Shown one piece after another: positions 32,635 to 40,942 of a stretch of DNA of 64,000 nt. This DNA comes from Pseudomonas sp. BP8 (GTDB lineage: Bacteria > Pseudomonadota > Gammaproteobacteria > Pseudomonadales > Pseudomonadaceae): contig NZ_JAGINK010000001.1 of the NCBI RefSeq assembly GCF_017875955.1, positions 3,936,501 through 4,000,500 of the forward strand, in the 5' to 3' direction. The position numbers were made by a program, and so were the translations under genes. Under the pieces are notes generated by a model that worked only from the letters and a program-made list of their open reading frames with translations, did no database searches and was not told where the DNA came from. Each line of letters begins with the position of its first letter. The stretch's first letter is position 1.

Positions 32635-33468
32635 TCAGGTGGCCCAGATGCGCGGCGGGCATGGCGTCAGGCCGAGAACGGCCGGACGCAGCACATGCCA
32701 GAGGCGCTGCAGGGTATGTTGCAGATGTTGGTTGTCATGATCGAGCAGGCGGATCACCAGCAGTTGGCCTAGCAAAGTGGCCCCAGCAGGGTTGCCCAAT
32801 TCGTCCAGCAGGCCCCGCACCTGTTCGAGCAGGGCTTGGTCGGCCGGCGCGGCGCAAAATGTCGCCACCAAGGGATGGCCGCCCAGTTTCGCCAGCTGAC
32901 CGCCCTCGATACGCAGGCGCTCGTGCAGGCCGGGGTCGCCTGGCAGCTCGATTCGCAGGCGGCTGTCGAGGGCACCTTGGCTGAAGCGCTCGTTCATCAC
33001 CGGGCGGCCCAGGCACAGCGTCTCCCAGGCCAGCAGGCGCGCCCCTGGCTCAAGGCTGAAACGGCTATCCAGGCTGGCCCGCGCGCCGGAGAAGACGATG
33101 CTGTCCTGCGGCAGCCATTCCAGCGTGCTGCCGGCCTGGAGGTGAAAACGTTGCTGCAGGCGCGCAGTCGGGCCGATGCTGCGGTAGAACTTGCTGGCGC
33201 CCGGCATGGTCAGCAAGGCGTGACTGCCCGGCTCCAGATGAATGTCCAGTTCCAGTCGGTCGCCCGCGACGATGCCACCGGGAGGATGCAGGACGTAGAC
33301 ATGGCATGGCGCTCCTTCCGGATAAAACGGTCGCTGCACCAAAAGAGGTCCAAAATGCCGGCGCGCACCAAGGCGGGTCACGCCATCACGCTGGACGAAG
33401 CGCAGTTGCAGGTGAGCGCTCCACCCCGCGTCGTCGTCCTGATAGTGCAGCTGTTGCGCCAAAGACAT
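32635..33468 (-). CDS. ureD: urease accessory protein UreD
   Basis: A 277-residue scaffold that binds apo-urease and recruits UreF/UreG. Family segments are GVTRLGARRHFGPLLVQRPFYPEG, YVLHPPGGIVAGDRLELD and TMPGASKFYRS. The ATG at 33468 follows AGGATGTCTT-like sequence; a longer frame to 33633 would run through the promoter region. It is the first gene of the ureDABCEJFG operon, and a sigma-54 type promoter lies about 105 bp upstream. Confidence 0.94.
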   Translation of the reverse strand: MSLAQQLHYQDDDAGWSAHLQLRFVQRDGVTRLGARRHFGPLLVQRPFYPEGAPCHVYVLHPPGGIVAGDRLELDIHLEPGSHALLTMPGASKFYRSIGPTARLQQRFHLQAGSTLEWLPQDSIVFSGARASLDSRFSLEPGARLLAWETLCLGRPVMNERFSQGALDSRLRIELPGDPGLHERLRIEGGQLAKLGGHPLVATFCAAPADQALLEQVRGLLDELGNPAGATLLGQLLVIRLLDHDNQHLQHTLQRLWHVLRPAVLGLTPCPPRIWAT

Positions 33469-33573
33469 CCTGAAGCCCCTGAAATCCGTGGCCTTACGGC
33501 CGCCTGGTGGAGCGGCCGCCGGCAGTGCGTGCGGGAGGCCTGACCACTTGATCAATATTTGCTGATTGGATAT

Positions 33574-33590
33574 TGCAGGTTGCGGGCCAA
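33574..33590 (-). promoter_or_regulatory. candidate sigma-54 promoter of the urease operon
   Basis: On the minus strand, TTGGCCCGCAACCTGCA fits the -24/-12 consensus (TTGGCACG-N4-TTGCA). The GG and GC pairs are exactly ten bases apart. It faces ureD, about 105 bp from the start codon. A GTGCG-CGA-CGCAC palindrome at 33638-33650, further upstream, could be an activator site. Confidence 0.65.
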
Positions 33591-33761
33591 CTGGACAGGT
33601 GAATGAAGATGAAACCGCTCTGGCAAGGGGCACAGGCGTGCGCGACGCACAATCGAGGGGCGGCTATCGGCCCCGTTTCAGTGCTTGTTGGGCAATCCAG
33701 AACGCTGAGGACAAATGCGTTAAAGTGCGGCTACGTTCATTTATCTGTGTAAGGAAGCCTC

Positions 33762-34133
33762 ATGCCACTCGCCCCCGCCACCTTGAGCAAGCGCGACATC
33801 GCCCGCCTGGAGCGTGAATTGGTGGTGTGCCTGACCGACGCCTGCGAAACCGCCAAGGGCGAAATCAGCGGTTTCGTCTGGTTGACCCACCGGCTTGAGC
33901 CTGACGACTTCCCCGCCAGCCTGAGGATCACCTGGGTGTTTCAAGGCGAGGCGGACAAGAACGCTGCACTGGCCGCCAGCGCCAAGGCACGCATGCTCGA
34001 CCTCACGGCACAGGCGCTCGATCAGGCCGGCATACGCCTGGACCATGTCGCTTGGCATGTGCGCTTCGACAGTGAAGAGGCCTGCAACCGCAGCCACGCT
34101 GGCGATTGGGGCAAACGCCTGCTACGGCGCTGA
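33762..34133 (+). CDS. conserved small protein of unknown function
   Basis: A 123-residue soluble protein with no signal peptide. It has an N-terminal helix (KRDIARLERELVVCLTDACETAKGE), a two-strand middle (SGFVWLTHRLEP, SLRITWVFQ), a helix (AKARMLDLTAQALDQAGI) and a C-terminal strand plus basic end. AAGGAAGCCTC precedes the ATG. I recognise no domain. Its codon use resembles its neighbours, so it is probably a real Pseudomonas gene. It stands alone between the divergent urease operon and the ABC-F gene. Confidence 0.72.
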   Translation: MPLAPATLSKRDIARLERELVVCLTDACETAKGEISGFVWLTHRLEPDDFPASLRITWVFQGEADKNAALAASAKARMLDLTAQALDQAGIRLDHVAWHVRFDSEEACNRSHAGDWGKRLLRR

Positions 34134-34293
34134 GCCGAGCGGTGCTTTACCCGCGCGCCGGCATCCACTACCCTGCCACTTCCCCTTCACGAGGTATTCG
34201 TCCAATGCGCCATTAATGCCGCCGTCACCTCGACGGCCAGCCTTCAGCCCCCTGCTTCAGCCTGGGGATGTCGCGGCATGAGTGGAGTTATGC

Positions 34294-35874
34294 ATGACGA
34301 ATACGTCGATCCTGACGCTGGACAGCGTCACCCTGGTCTTGCCCAATGGCCGCCCCCTGTTTACCGATCTCAATGAATCCTTCGACCAGCGCCGTACCGG
34401 CCTGGTCGGGCGCAATGGCGTGGGCAAGAGCTTGCTCGGGCAGATCCTCGCCGGCATGCGCGAGCCGAGCAGCGGGCGTTGCCTGCGCCATGGCCGGGTG
34501 CACCACCTGCAGCAGCAACTGATCACGCCCGGCATCCGTGTGGCCGACCTGGCTCAGGTGGGCGGTGTGTTGGCAGCGCTGCAGCGCATCGAAGCGGGCA
34601 GTGTCGATCCCGCGGACTTCGAAACGGTGGGCGAGCGGTGGGATATCCGCGAGCAACTACACGCACAATTTGCCCGCTGCGGCCTGGCAGCAATCGACCT
34701 GCAACGCGAGGCCGCCTGCCTCAGCGGTGGCCAGGCGATGCGCGTGGCGCTGGCCGGGGCACTGATCAGCCAAGCCGACTACCTGGTTCTCGACGAGCCC
34801 AGCAACCATCTCGACCACCAGGCCAGGCGGCAACTGCTGGCGATGCTCGAGGGGTGGCACAAAGGCCTGCTGGTGATCAGCCATGATCGCGCGCTACTCG
34901 AACAAATGCAGCGGATTGTCGAGTTGAGCCCGCAAGGTTTGCGCAGCTATGGCGGCAACCATGCTTTTTATGCAGCGCACAAGGCTGAGCAACAGCGCTG
35001 TGCGCAACAGGAAGTAGCTCGCTTGAAGCACCAGCGTCAGCTGCAAGCCCGAGACCTGCAACGCCAGCGCGAAAGCCTGGAGCGCCATCAAGCCCGGGCC
35101 GGGCGCCATGCCAAGCAGGCTAACCAGGCAAAGGTCCTGCTTGACCGCCAGCAGCAACGCAGCGAGGCGACCGCAGGCAAACAGCGCCATGATCAGCGGG
35201 TAGCTCAAGCACACTTGAGCGAGCAACTGCGCCTGGCTGCCAGGCAAGTCGGGCGCGACCAGCCGATCATTCTGCAGGTGCCCACGGCACACCGGCATCC
35301 GGGCCGGGAAGTATTGGCGGTGCACGACCTGCAGTTACCCAGAGGCCAGTCAGGCCCACTCAACCTGCGCCTGTGCAGCGGCGAGAGGGTGGCCGTGACC
35401 GGCGCCAATGGTTCAGGCAAGTCCACCCTGCTGCAGGTCCTGCACGGCACGCTGCAGCCGGCGTCAGGCAGCGTGCGCCTGACCGGCGAAAGCGTGTTGC
35501 TCGACCAGCATTGCAGTGTGCTCGCCGCCGACCACAGCACGCTTGATCATCTGCGCCGGGCCAACCCGGGGCTCGATCAGGCTGAGCTGCGTACCCGCCT
35601 TGCCCAGCTAGGCCTGGACGCCAGCCGCATTGATTTGCCCAGCGCCCTGCTCAGCGGTGGAGAACGGCTCAAGGCGGCGCTGGCAGCCGTGCTGTATGGC
35701 GAGCGGGCAGTGGACCTGCTGTTGCTGGATGAGCCCAGCAATCATCTGGACTTACCGTCCCTCGAGGCTTTGGAGTTCATGCTGGGGGCGTTTCGCGGGG
35801 GGCTGGTGGTGGTTTCCCATGATCTGGTGTTTCTTCATCGGTTGCAGCTCAACGGTTATCTGCAGCTGGGTTAG
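34294..35874 (+). CDS. ABC-F family ATPase
   Basis: A 526-residue soluble protein with two ABC ATPase domains and no membrane segments. Walker A motifs are GRNGVGKS and GANGSGKS, signatures are CLSGGQAMR and LLSGGERLK, and Walker B/switch motifs are VLDEPSNHLD and LLDEPSNHLD. The linker at about 230-310 is rich in charged helix (LKHQRQLQARDLQRQRESLE), as in ribosome-acting ABC-F factors. It may relieve stalled ribosomes or give antibiotic tolerance. The start at 34294 has GTGGAG upstream. The specific subclass cannot be assigned. Confidence 0.9.
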   Translation: MTNTSILTLDSVTLVLPNGRPLFTDLNESFDQRRTGLVGRNGVGKSLLGQILAGMREPSSGRCLRHGRVHHLQQQLITPGIRVADLAQVGGVLAALQRIEAGSVDPADFETVGERWDIREQLHAQFARCGLAAIDLQREAACLSGGQAMRVALAGALISQADYLVLDEPSNHLDHQARRQLLAMLEGWHKGLLVISHDRALLEQMQRIVELSPQGLRSYGGNHAFYAAHKAEQQRCAQQEVARLKHQRQLQARDLQRQRESLERHQARAGRHAKQANQAKVLLDRQQQRSEATAGKQRHDQRVAQAHLSEQLRLAARQVGRDQPIILQVPTAHRHPGREVLAVHDLQLPRGQSGPLNLRLCSGERVAVTGANGSGKSTLLQVLHGTLQPASGSVRLTGESVLLDQHCSVLAADHSTLDHLRRANPGLDQAELRTRLAQLGLDASRIDLPSALLSGGERLKAALAAVLYGERAVDLLLLDEPSNHLDLPSLEALEFMLGAFRGGLVVVSHDLVFLHRLQLNGYLQLG

Positions 35875-35907
35875 AGCGTCGGCCTTTGTCATGTCTGTGC
35901 GGGCCCC

Positions 35908-36016
35908 TTCGCGGGTCAAGCCCGCTCCTACAGGATTTCTGCGGGGCTGACAGCGCGGCGCGGTAAATGCCCGTAAATATGGCGCTTACCCTGTAGGAGC
36001 GGGCTTGCCCCGCGAA
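35908..36016. repeat. REP doublet
   Basis: Inverted REP units TTCGCGGGTCAAGCCCGCTC... (35908-35934) and CCTGTAGGAGCGGGCTTGCC... (35990-36016) are separated by 55 bases, followed by ACCGGCGCAGCCGGTGCCATACACC, the same extension as in the composite copies. The gap 35875-36182 has no gene; its right end should hold the ilvE promoter. Confidence 0.85.
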
Positions 36017-36182
36017 CACCGGCGCAGCCGGTGCCATACACCGCGGCGCCTGCTTCGCGCTAGACCAAGAGGCGGAATCTATGACTGGGCGTTTCCGATC
36101 CGCCACGGATGTATTATCGTGGCGAGGTGCGCAAATAACAGCAGCCTGAGCGATCAGGCATCTGCAAGACAAAGAGGGTGTC

Positions 36183-37199
36183 ATGAGTAACGAGATTAAC
36201 TGGGACAAGCTTGGCTTCGACTACATCAAGACTGACAAGCGCTATCTGTCCGTGTTTCGCGATGGCGCGTGGGACAACGGCACCCTGACCGAAGACAACG
36301 TATTGCACATCAGCGAGGGCTCGACTGCCCTGCACTATGGTCAGCAATGCTTCGAAGGCATGAAGGCCTACCGCTGCAAGGACGGCACCATCAATCTGTT
36401 CCGTCCAGACCAGAATGCCCTGCGCATGCAGCGCAGCTGCGACCGCCTGCTGATGCCGCGCGTACCAACCGAACAGTTCATCGAAGCCTGCAAGCAGGTG
36501 GTCAAGGCCAACGAGCGCTTTGTCCCGCCGCACGGCAAGGGTGCGCTGTACCTGCGCCCGTTCGTGATTGGCGTCGGTGACAACATCGGCGTGCGCACCG
36601 CACCAGAATTTATCTTCTCGGTCTTCGCCATCCCGGTCGGCTCCTACTTCAAAGGCGGCATGACCCCGCACAAGTTCCTCATCTCCGACTACGACCGCGC
36701 CGCCCCGCAGGGCACTGGCGCAGCCAAGGTCGGTGGTAACTACGCGGCCAGCCTGCAACCGGGTTACGAAGCCAAGAAAGCCGGCTTTGCCGACTGTATC
36801 TACCTCGATCCGCTGACCCACAAGAAAATCGAGGAAGTCGGTTCGGCCAACTTCTTCGGTATCACCGCCAACAACGAGTTCGTCACGCCGAAATCGGCCT
36901 CGGTGCTGCCGGGTATCACCCGCCTGTCGCTGATGGAACTGGCCGAGTCACGCCTGGGCCTGAAGGTTATCGAAGGCGACGTCGAGATCGACAACCTCGC
37001 GCGTTTCGTTGAAGCGGGCGCGTGCGGTACGGCGGCGGTCATCACCCCGATCGGCGGCATCCAGTACAACGGCAAGCTGCATGTATTCCACAGCGAAACC
37101 GAAGTCGGTCCGGTGACCCAGAAGCTCTACGCCGAGCTGACCGGCATCCAGAGCGGTGACGTCGAAGCGCCAGCGGGCTGGATCGTCAAAGTCGCCTGA
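36183..37199 (+). CDS. ilvE: branched-chain amino acid aminotransferase
   Basis: A 338-residue PLP enzyme of fold type IV that interconverts leucine, isoleucine and valine with their 2-oxo acids using 2-oxoglutarate/glutamate. The Schiff-base lysine is in GAAKVGGNYAAS (Lys182). Other landmarks are STALHYGQQCFEGMKAY and a LPGITRLSLMELA cofactor-phosphate segment. Its length and sequence fit the longer type II (eukaryote-like) class found in Pseudomonas. CAAAGAGGGTGTC before the ATG fits a ribosome site. Confidence 0.94.
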   Translation: MSNEINWDKLGFDYIKTDKRYLSVFRDGAWDNGTLTEDNVLHISEGSTALHYGQQCFEGMKAYRCKDGTINLFRPDQNALRMQRSCDRLLMPRVPTEQFIEACKQVVKANERFVPPHGKGALYLRPFVIGVGDNIGVRTAPEFIFSVFAIPVGSYFKGGMTPHKFLISDYDRAAPQGTGAAKVGGNYAASLQPGYEAKKAGFADCIYLDPLTHKKIEEVGSANFFGITANNEFVTPKSASVLPGITRLSLMELAESRLGLKVIEGDVEIDNLARFVEAGACGTAAVITPIGGIQYNGKLHVFHSETEVGPVTQKLYAELTGIQSGDVEAPAGWIVKVA

Positions 37200-37216
37200 T
37201 CGCGCTTGCGCTTAAA

Positions 37217-37281
37217 GCGCGGGGCAAGCCGGTTCTCTCCCCTGCCACAGCAGGTTGTGCGGAGATCGGGCTTGCCCCGCG
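37217..37281. repeat. REP-derived inverted repeat after ilvE
   Basis: GCGCGGGGCAAGCC (37217-37230) is inverted at GGCTTGCCCCGCGC (37268-37281), a perfect 14-bp stem around a 37-base loop. The arms match the core of the 27-base REP units. It could act as a bidirectional transcript end, although no T run follows. Confidence 0.65.
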
Positions 37282-37371
37282 CTGCGTTTGCGCGCAGATG
37301 AATTTTTCTTAAATCGCCGGTTGTCTATTCTTTGGCACAATCCAATCTCCCTTCGCCGCCCAGGAACCAGC

Positions 37372-38052
37372 ATGACCCGCGTACTGACCATCGAAGACGA
37401 CGCCGTCACCGCCCAGGAAATCGTCGCCGAACTGTCCAGCCACGGTCTTGAAGTGGAGTGGGCCGACAACGGCCGTGAGGGCCTGTCCAAGGCCATCGCC
37501 GGTGGTTATGACCTGATCACCCTGGACCGCATGCTGCCCGAGGTCGATGGCCTGACCATCGTCACCACCCTGCGCAATCTCAAGATCGCCACGCCGATCC
37601 TGATGATCAGCGCCCTGTCCGATGTCGATGAACGGGTCCGCGGCCTGCGCGCTGGCGGAGACGATTACCTGACCAAGCCATTTGCCTCCGACGAGATGGC
37701 CGCGCGGGTCGAGGTATTGCTGCGGCGCAACAGCGTGCCGATGACCCAGACCCGCCTGCAGGTCGCCGACCTCGAACTGGATCTGATCAGCCATGAGGCC
37801 CGGCGCGGCGAGCAGACCCTGAACCTGCTGCCCACTGAATACAAACTGCTCGAATACCTGATGCGCCATGCCGGCCAGGTGATCACCCGGATGATGATTT
37901 TCGAGGAAGTCTGGGGTTACCACTTCGACCCTGGCACCAACCTGATCGATGTGCACATCGGCCGCCTGCGCAAGAAGATCGACTCCCCCGGCCAGTCGCC
38001 GCTGATCCGTACCGTACGGGGCTCGGGCTATGCCATTGCTGAACCCGTCTAA
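37372..38052 (+). CDS. OmpR-family two-component response regulator
   Basis: A 226-residue regulator with a receiver domain (acidic pocket IEDD at 8-10, phosphoryl-accepting Asp52 in LITLDRMLPEVDG, the conserved Lys in YLTKPFA) and a winged-helix output domain at about 130-225 (VITRMMIFEEVWGYHFDPGTNLIDVHI). The ATG at 37372 follows CAGGAACCAG. The sensor gene begins within its last codons, so they are a pair. The signal and targets are unknown from sequence. Confidence 0.93.
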   Translation: MTRVLTIEDDAVTAQEIVAELSSHGLEVEWADNGREGLSKAIAGGYDLITLDRMLPEVDGLTIVTTLRNLKIATPILMISALSDVDERVRGLRAGGDDYLTKPFASDEMAARVEVLLRRNSVPMTQTRLQVADLELDLISHEARRGEQTLNLLPTEYKLLEYLMRHAGQVITRMMIFEEVWGYHFDPGTNLIDVHIGRLRKKIDSPGQSPLIRTVRGSGYAIAEPV

Positions 38053-39412
38053 GGGCTGGAGCTCGTCCACCAGCCGCCTGCTGGCGCTGTACAGCTTTCT
38101 CTTCGTAGCCTGGAGCAGCATCCTCATGGGCGTGCTGTACTTCGAGGTGTCCAGCTACCTGAACAAGCTCACCCGTCACTCCATGCTGCAACGCCAGCAT
38201 CTGTTCGCCCACATGAGCGGCAAGCAGCTGGACGATGCACTGATCGCCAGCCAGGCCTTTGAAGAGCGCAGCTTCGATGCCTACGGCCTGTTCGACGCCG
38301 AGCTCAAGCCGATTGGCGGCCGTATCCGCAGCCTCCCGCCAGAGCTGGGTCTGGATGGCAAGGTGCATGAACTCAAGCACTGCCTCGACAGCGAAGACCC
38401 GCGCATGATCAGCGACAGCTGCGATGCTGTCGCCATCAAGGTCCAGGACGGGCGCTGGTTGGTGCTGTTGCGCGACAACGGCTCACTGTTCGTGGTCACG
38501 CGGATCATTCTCGATGCGCTGCTGTGGGGCATTTCCCTGACCCTGATCCCGGGGTTCGCCGGCTGGTACCTGCTGCGCCGCCGCCCGCTCAAGCGTATCC
38601 GTGCAGTTCAGGCCAGCGCCGAGCTGATCGTTGCTGGCGACCTCACCCACCGCCTGCCGCTGTCGGCCCGCCGCGATGAACTGGACATGCTCGCCGCCAT
38701 CGTCAACGCCATGCTCGACCGCATCGAGCGGCTGATGCATGAGGTCAAGGGGGTCTGTGACAACATTGCCCATGACCTGCGCACGCCGCTGACCCGCTTG
38801 CGCGCCCAGCTATACCGGATCCGCCAGCAAAGCGGTGACGATTCTGCCCAGGCCGAGGCCCTCGACCAGGCAATCGGTGAGACCGACACCCTGATGGCAC
38901 GCTTTCGTGGCCTGCTGCGCATCAGTGAGCTGGAAGACCGCCAGCGTCGCGCCGGGTTTGTCCAGCTAGACCCGCATGCGCTGCTGGTGGAGCTACATGA
39001 TTTCTATCTGCCGCTGGCAGAGGATGAGGCGATCCGCCTGGTGCTGGAGCAGCCGGCACAACTGGCCGCCTTGCACGGTGACCGAGAACTGCTGTTCGAA
39101 GCGCTGGCCAATCTGGTGGGCAATGCGATCAAGTTCACGCCTGAGCATGGCCAAGTGAGGATCCTGGCGAGTCAGGACGCCAGCGGCGTGCACATTGCCA
39201 TAGAAGACAGCGGGCCGGGGATTCCCGAACAGGAGCGTACGGCAGTGTTGAAGCGCTTCTACCGCAGTGACGAAGGCCACCGCCACCCCGGGTTCGGGCT
39301 GGGGCTGTCGATCGTTGCGGCGATCGTCGACCTGCATGGGTTTGGGCTGGAGATCGGCGAGAGTGAGTTAGGCGGGGCGAAGCTTGTTCTGCACTGTCCG
39401 CTGGCCGTGTAA
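38030..39412 (+). CDS. sensor histidine kinase
   Basis: A 460-residue inner-membrane kinase. A first transmembrane helix (about 17-40) and a second (about 158-182) enclose a periplasmic sensor of roughly 115 residues. A HAMP domain (about 183-237), the dimerisation helix with phospho-accepting His248 in NIAHDLRTPLTRLR, and the ATPase domain with GNAIKFTP, DSGPGIP and GFGLGLSIV motifs follow. The start overlaps the regulator gene by 23 bp, with TTG at 38036 an alternative. The periplasmic loop has two cysteines (HCLD, DSCDA) that may form a disulfide. The ligand is not identifiable. Confidence 0.92.
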   Translation: MPLLNPSKGWSSSTSRLLALYSFLFVAWSSILMGVLYFEVSSYLNKLTRHSMLQRQHLFAHMSGKQLDDALIASQAFEERSFDAYGLFDAELKPIGGRIRSLPPELGLDGKVHELKHCLDSEDPRMISDSCDAVAIKVQDGRWLVLLRDNGSLFVVTRIILDALLWGISLTLIPGFAGWYLLRRRPLKRIRAVQASAELIVAGDLTHRLPLSARRDELDMLAAIVNAMLDRIERLMHEVKGVCDNIAHDLRTPLTRLRAQLYRIRQQSGDDSAQAEALDQAIGETDTLMARFRGLLRISELEDRQRRAGFVQLDPHALLVELHDFYLPLAEDEAIRLVLEQPAQLAALHGDRELLFEALANLVGNAIKFTPEHGQVRILASQDASGVHIAIEDSGPGIPEQERTAVLKRFYRSDEGHRHPGFGLGLSIVAAIVDLHGFGLEIGESELGGAKLVLHCPLAV

Positions 39413-39437
39413 AACAGTGGGGCCGCTTTGCGGCCCT

Positions 39438-39521
39438 TTCGCGACACAAGGCCGCTCCCACAGAGGGTAGCGCAGGCCTGAGCGTTGCGAGATCCCTGTG
39501 GGAGCGGCCTTGTGTCGCGAA
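39438..39521. repeat. REP doublet, GTGGGAGCGGCCTTGTGTCGCG type
   Basis: Inverted units at 39438-39463 and 39494-39521 lie between the convergent kinase and cysS genes. This is the second REP subtype, clean in both halves. Confidence 0.88.
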
Positions 39522-39550
39522 TGGGCTGCAAAGCAGCCCCACTGGCAGGA

Positions 39551-40933
39551 TCAGTCAGCCAGACGCCAGGTAGTACCACCCTTACCGTCTTCCAACACCA
39601 CCCCCATCGCGGTGATCTGGTCACGGATGCGGTCAGACTCCGCCCAGTTCTTGTCGGCACGTGCCTGCAGACGCGCCTGGATCAGCGCCTCCACTTCAGC
39701 CGCATCGACCTTGCCTTCAGCGCCTGCGCGCAAGAAGTCATCGGCCTCCAGTTGCAGCACCCCAAGCACCTCACCCAGCTCGCGCAGGCGTGCGGCCAAG
39801 CCAGCGGCAGCCTGGACATCAGTGTCGCGCAGGCGGTTGATCTCACGCACCAGATCAAACAGCACAGCGCAGGCTTCCGGTGTACCGAAGTCGTCGTTCA
39901 TCGCCACGCTGAAGCGCTCGACAAACTCCTCGCCACCTACCGCAGCCACCCGCGGCAAGCCGCGCAGTGCATGGTAGAAGCGCTCCAACGCACCCTTGGC
40001 GTCGCGCAAGCTGTCTTCGGAATAGTTGATGGCGCTGCGGTAGTGGCTGGCCACCAGCAGGTAACGCACCACTTCCGGGTGATACTTCTCGAGCACGTCG
40101 CGAATGGTGAAGAAGTTGTTCAACGACTTGGACATCTTCTCGCCATTGATGCGGATCATGCCGCAGTGCATCCAGGCATTGGCGTACTGCTTGCCCGTGG
40201 CCGCTTCGCTCTGGGCGATCTCGTTCTCGTGGTGCGGGAACTCCAGGTCGCTACCGCCACCATGAATGTCGAAGCTTTCGCCCAGGCAGCAGGTGGACAT
40301 CACCGAGCACTCGATGTGCCAGCCCGGACGGCCCGGGCCCCATGGCGACTCCCAGCTCGGCTCGCCCGGCTTGACGCCCTTCCACAGGACGAAGTCGAGC
40401 GGGTCTTGCTTGGCTTCGTCAACCTCGATCCGCGCACCAATGCGCAGGTCTTCGATCTTCTTGCGTGACAGCTTGCCGTAACCGACGAACTTGCCCACCC
40501 GGTAGTAAACGTCGCCGTTACCCGGTGCGTAGGCGTAACCCTTGTCGATCAGGGTCTGGATCATCGCGTGCATGCCAGGAATATGGTCGGTGGCACGCGG
40601 CTCGAGATCGGGCGGCAGGATGCTCAGACGACGCTCGTCTTCGTGCATCGCGTCGATCATGCGCGCGGTCAACGCTTCGAACGACTCACCGTTCTCGTTG
40701 GCGCGGTTGATGATCTTGTCGTCGATGTCGGTAATGTTGCGCACGTAGGTCAGTTCGTAGCCGCTCTTGCGCAGCCAGCGCGTGACCAGATCGAAGGCGA
40801 CCATACTGCGGCCGTGGCCCAGGTGGCAGTAGTCGTACACGGTCATGCCGCAGACATACATGCGCACCTTGTTGCCATCCAGCGGCTTGAAGGCTTCCTT
40901 GGTCTTGCTCAGCGTGTTGTAGATGTTAAGCAC
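39551..40933 (-). CDS. cysS: cysteinyl-tRNA synthetase
   Basis: A 460-residue class I synthetase charging tRNA-Cys. The zinc-site cysteine and HIGH-like motif appear in MYVCGMTVYDYCHLGHGRS; the remaining zinc ligands are in WHIECSVMS and FPHHENE, and the KMSKS loop is GEKMSKSLNNF. Length is normal. It follows glnS by 9 bp on the same strand, so the two synthetases probably share a transcript. Confidence 0.97.
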   Translation of the reverse strand: MLNIYNTLSKTKEAFKPLDGNKVRMYVCGMTVYDYCHLGHGRSMVAFDLVTRWLRKSGYELTYVRNITDIDDKIINRANENGESFEALTARMIDAMHEDERRLSILPPDLEPRATDHIPGMHAMIQTLIDKGYAYAPGNGDVYYRVGKFVGYGKLSRKKIEDLRIGARIEVDEAKQDPLDFVLWKGVKPGEPSWESPWGPGRPGWHIECSVMSTCCLGESFDIHGGGSDLEFPHHENEIAQSEAATGKQYANAWMHCGMIRINGEKMSKSLNNFFTIRDVLEKYHPEVVRYLLVASHYRSAINYSEDSLRDAKGALERFYHALRGLPRVAAVGGEEFVERFSVAMNDDFGTPEACAVLFDLVREINRLRDTDVQAAAGLAARLRELGEVLGVLQLEADDFLRAGAEGKVDAAEVEALIQARLQARADKNWAESDRIRDQITAMGVVLEDGKGGTTWRLAD

Positions 40934-40942
40934 GGCGATTCC

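Noticed and set aside
33638..33650. GTGCGCGACGCAC as a definite NtrC site
   Set aside because: It has the TGC/GCA flavour but departs from the consensus in arm and spacing, so it is only mentioned as a possibility.
37217..37281. A classic terminator after ilvE
   Set aside because: The stem is perfect but the 37-base loop and lack of a T run fit a REP-derived repeat better than a rho-independent terminator.
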